Below are positions 61,963 through 64,000 of a stretch of DNA of 64,000 nucleotides, piece after piece (position 1 is the stretch's first letter; each line of letters opens with the position of its first letter). Source of the stretch: Marinoscillum furvescens DSM 4134 (GTDB lineage: Bacteria; Bacteroidota; Bacteroidia; Cytophagales; Cyclobacteriaceae); assembly GCF_003386095.1 (NCBI RefSeq), contig NZ_QREG01000019.1, positions 1-64,000 on the forward strand. The letters run 5' to 3'. Under the pieces are notes generated by a model that saw only the letters and a program-made list of their open reading frames with translations, was not told the origin of the DNA and did no database searches. A program made the translations under genes and the position numbers.

Positions 61963-62142
61963 TGGCTACTCAGAATAGTGACAGCATTAGTGATAGCTTT
62001 TTTCTTCGTTTTCTCCAATATTAAAGCTCAGGAAGCAGAGAGATTTGCTTTAGAATTATATAAACTGAATAAGGCTTTTACGGAAGAGCAGGCAAAATCA
62101 GCACGGTTGCAATTGGAGCTGGATAAGTGTAAGCAGCAATAG
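61963..62142 (+). pseudogene. Short secreted-peptide ORF without normal start codon
   Basis: An open frame from TGG at 61963 to TAG at 62140-62142 encodes KWLLRIVTALVIAFF (hydrophobic signal), a cleavage-like site SNIKAQ, and about 37 residues of amphipathic helix (EAERFALELYKLNK ... LQLELDKCKQQ) with one Cys. The only ATG next to it (61962) is in another frame. A GTG at 61978 would give 54 aa but loses the basic signal start. TAA TAA lies just upstream in frame. It may use a rare start codon or have lost its ATG. The rest of 61843-62210 shows only a terminator. Confidence 0.55.
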
Positions 62143-62186
62143 TGAAGTTGTATGGATGGCTTTAAGAACCATCATTGCAAAAATAA

Positions 62187-62210
62187 AAGGGGCCGAGGCC
62201 CCTTTTCGTG
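62187..62210. terminator. Terminator between the peptide locus and the DUF2490 gene
   Basis: GGGGCC and GGCCCC pair around GA, followed by TTTT. It is placed to end the plus-strand locus; the A-run on its left lets it also serve the minus-strand DUF2490 gene. Confidence 0.75.
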
Positions 62211-62909
62211 TTAAAAACTGTGGTGAATACTGATCTGTGCCTGGTTTTTGGCCCAGTTGACGGTGGTTTGTCGCATCCAGCCAAGCTGGGCACGCATGTT
62301 TTTGAGTAGCCCATACCCCACGCCTACGTAAGTTCGGTTTCTGTCAAAGTACTGCACGGAAAGTCCATCACCTATATCTGTTTGTCCATTGATAAACAGC
62401 TCATTGTACAGGGCGGCATACACCACGCCTTTGCCCAAACTCGTGTCATTAAAAGGGACGTTTAAAAAGAGATTGTACCGGTACCTTGTTCTAAAATCCT
62501 GGTTTTCTACAAATCGTTGTTCGTACCGCACGCGGTGGGTGAGCAGAAAACGATTTCCGATCTTTTGTGGAAAAAGGGCTTCCTGATAGATTCGATGCTC
62601 TACTACCGAGCTGGTGCTTTCGCCAAAAGCCCCTGTAGAGATAAATCCATATCCCTGAGTAAACTGGATATTGGCATTTTGAGGCCTGTAAGTAACGCCA
62701 GTTCGCAGCAGGATTTGCTCCCGGTCGGCACCAAAATCCCAAAACCGAAACTGGTAGTCACCCTGAATACCAAACTGACTGTTTTCAAACGATTTGTTGA
62801 AAAAGTACATGTACCAGGCACCCAATTGATCTTCGTCGGGACCTTGTGCGTACAAGGACAGGGTGCACAGTGTGATAAGTGCTGAAAGTAAAAAGTGTTT
62901 AATGCGCAT
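62211..62909 (-). CDS. DUF2490 outer-membrane-like protein
   Basis: 232 aa from the ATG at 62909, which begins a signal peptide (MRIKHFLLSALITLCTLSLYAQ); an upstream in-frame start adds 28 basic residues that do not look like a signal. The mature protein shows DUF2490 traits: LGAWYMYFFNKSF, REQILLRTGVTYRP, HRVRYEQRF, RYRYNLFLNVP and YFDRNRTYVGVGYG. These are alternating strands of a small beta barrel. Function unknown. Confidence 0.87.
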   Translation of the reverse strand: MRIKHFLLSALITLCTLSLYAQGPDEDQLGAWYMYFFNKSFENSQFGIQGDYQFRFWDFGADREQILLRTGVTYRPQNANIQFTQGYGFISTGAFGESTSSVVEHRIYQEALFPQKIGNRFLLTHRVRYEQRFVENQDFRTRYRYNLFLNVPFNDTSLGKGVVYAALYNELFINGQTDIGDGLSVQYFDRNRTYVGVGYGLLKNMRAQLGWMRQTTVNWAKNQAQISIHHSF

Positions 62910-63062
62910 AATGATTTTGCTGTAGCTGTCCGAAGAACTACATCGTGGCTGGTAGCACGCTTTTCTTTTTTTGGCAGGCCAATAATAGCACATTTGGGGT
63001 AATTACAGAGGGTACCAGGCGTATTATTCTGCTGGAGCTACGGTAATAAGAAGGAATAAAAA

Positions 63063-63112
63063 ATCCCGAAAGGAGGTATCGGCAATGCGCTACCTTTGGA
63101 ACCTTTCGGGAT
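63063..63112 (-). terminator. Terminator of the T9SS-sorted protein gene
   Basis: ATCCCGAAAGG (63063-63073) pairs with CCTTTCGGGAT (63102-63112). An inner AGGTA/TACCT pair extends the structure. The A-run at its left gives a U-tract on the minus strand. Confidence 0.8.
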
Positions 63113-63116
63113 ATTA

Positions 63117-63187
63117 CCACCACGCTAAACGGAGACTACAGTACACGCATGGCTGTCAGGGGCAGTCATGGGCATTTAGCGTCGTGG
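63117..63187 (-). repeat. Nested inverted repeat in the 3' region of the T9SS gene
   Basis: CCAC-x-ACGCTAAA (63117-63129) pairs with TTTAGCGT-x-GTGG (63175-63187). Inside it CATGGCTG (63148-63155) pairs with CAGTCATG (63163-63170) with one wobble. It lies between the stop codon at 63208 and the terminator at 63063-63112. It could stabilise the mRNA 3' end or be part of a small structured RNA. Confidence 0.45.
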
Positions 63188-63207
63188 GCAACAAAATGAT
63201 ATTGTTT

Positions 63208-64000
63208 TTAAGGGTTTCGCTCAATGATCAGTTTTCGACTGTGTTTTTGATCGCCTTGCTGCAGTGCCAATAGGTAAACTCCAGGTTTATAGGTGCTTAC
63301 GTCTACATTCAGTGAGCTTTTTTTCATGGTTTGTTCATATACTTTGCCCCCATGAAGGCTGTAGAGCTCTACGGTGGTGGCGGGCTGTGCCTCAATAGCA
63401 AGCCGGCTTACGGCCGGATTAGGGTACACTCTTACCAGCGAAGAAGAAGCCGTAGGGCTGGTGAGTTGCCTGTTTCCACTCCCGGTACTGATGGAGACGA
63501 CAAAGGCCACATCAAAGGAAGTGTAAGCGATGTTGTCATACCACATAATTCCGCCATTGTACACGTTGGAGTAGTGGTATCGGATGGAGGCATTGGTTAG
63601 CTGGAAAGTATACGTTTGGTTGTCTACCAGAGTAGGTGGGTTGGTTAGGGTGATTTCTTGCCAGCCGCTACCGGCGCTCACTCCACTTTGGGTGTAAATA
63701 GGTGTGCCAGACACGCCATTGCCGGCGTATATCTTGAGTGTGGAGTTTGATATGGCATATACCAGCTTAGCTTCTATAGCTACCAGTTGGCCATCAGCTA
63801 TAGCTGTAAAAGACTGTCCCATGTCATGAGCGTTGCCATAGGTAAAGATGCTGTTGCCTTGCAGCTGCTCTATGGTGACTATGGTGCCACCACCACCTCC
63901 AGAGGATTGGGTTGTGGCACTGGCTACGCTGCTCGCGGCAGTATTGGATCCATCACTAGCCAGCACTTTGTAATAATAGGTCGTGGAAGCAGCTAGCGAG
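63208..64000 (-). CDS. Secreted protein with fibronectin-III end and T9SS sorting domain (5' end outside window)
   Basis: The frame is open to the right edge, so the N-terminus is missing. The visible part begins with SLAASTTYYYKVLASDGSN, the end of a fibronectin type III domain. A Gly/Ser-rich linker and a beta-sandwich region with choice-of-anchor character follow (MGQSFTAIADGQLVAIEAKL ... YTFQLTNASIRYHYSNV). The last about 75 residues (VRVYPNPAVSRLAIE ... YKPGVYLLAL ... RKLIIERNP) are a type A T9SS sorting domain. The protein is exported by the type IX system. Catalytic domains, if any, lie beyond the window. Confidence 0.85.
   Translation of the reverse strand, partial: SLAASTTYYYKVLASDGSNTAASSVASATTQSSGGGGGTIVTIEQLQGNSIFTYGNAHDMGQSFTAIADGQLVAIEAKLVYAISNSTLKIYAGNGVSGTPIYTQSGVSAGSGWQEITLTNPPTLVDNQTYTFQLTNASIRYHYSNVYNGGIMWYDNIAYTSFDVAFVVSISTGSGNRQLTSPTASSSLVRVYPNPAVSRLAIEAQPATTVELYSLHGGKVYEQTMKKSSLNVDVSTYKPGVYLLALQQGDQKHSRKLIIERNP

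Overview
The window looks like a chromosomal segment of a marine or environmental Bacteroidota, most likely of the order Cytophagales. Support comes from T9SS-type C-terminal sorting domains, DUF2911, DUF2490 and GH3-family proteins, a TonB/ExbBD operon next to folC, Bacteroidota -7-like boxes (TAnnTTTG), mostly weak Shine-Dalgarno sequences, a 6-bladed beta-propeller lipoprotein beside NVEALA-like peptides, and an IS66-type accessory protein at the left edge. No species can be named from sequence alone.

Layout. 0-4 kb is accessory: an IS66-like tnpA fragment, an unknown all-helical protein, a perfect-period 21-bp repeat array (1215-1550), and three minus-strand genes for membrane or hypothetical proteins. 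3.8-8.4 kb is a minus-strand cluster: an IF2_N-like protein, a small membrane protein, a D-2-hydroxyacid dehydrogenase, an acyl-CoA ligase and a polyphosphate-type glucokinase. 8.5-24.2 kb is mixed housekeeping: DUF2911, an M57 protease, a secreted S8 protease, a GNAT-like protein, an aquaglyceroporin, an MltF-like transglycosylase, GH3, an enoyl-CoA hydratase, YaaA, a DnaQ/GIY-YIG protein, a DbpA-type helicase, and a small cold-shock-linked basic protein behind a structured leader. 24.3-36.1 kb is a long plus-strand block: holA, a TPR protein, an outer-membrane barrel, a SPOR protein, ExbB/ExbD/TonB, folC, trmB and an FKBP lipoprotein. 36.1-43.5 kb holds a degenerate TrpF-like protein, a thioredoxin, a 0.9-kb repeat region with a CATG array and partial tRNA-Cys copies beside the intact tRNA-Cys, rpsA, an amidohydrolase and murB.

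The most unusual region is 43.6-62.1 kb, all on the plus strand and AT-richer in its first half. It encodes a transglutaminase-like lipoprotein, a stand-alone LytTR regulator, an O-antigen-ligase/TPR membrane protein, two paralogous exported peptides with six cysteines at identical positions, a terminator-like hairpin, a 6-bladed propeller lipoprotein, an RND adaptor lipoprotein, a DUF4369/TlpA-like thioredoxin lipoprotein, an RND pump, a TolC-like channel, a large type I signal peptidase and a second, divergent RND pump. A short ORF for a secreted peptide without a normal start codon follows. I read this as a candidate system for making, oxidatively folding, processing and exporting Cys-rich NVEALA-like peptides. 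That function is inference; the gene identities and the peptide pattern are visible in the sequence.

The window ends with a DUF2490 protein and the C-terminal part of a fibronectin-III/T9SS-sorted secreted protein that runs off the right edge.
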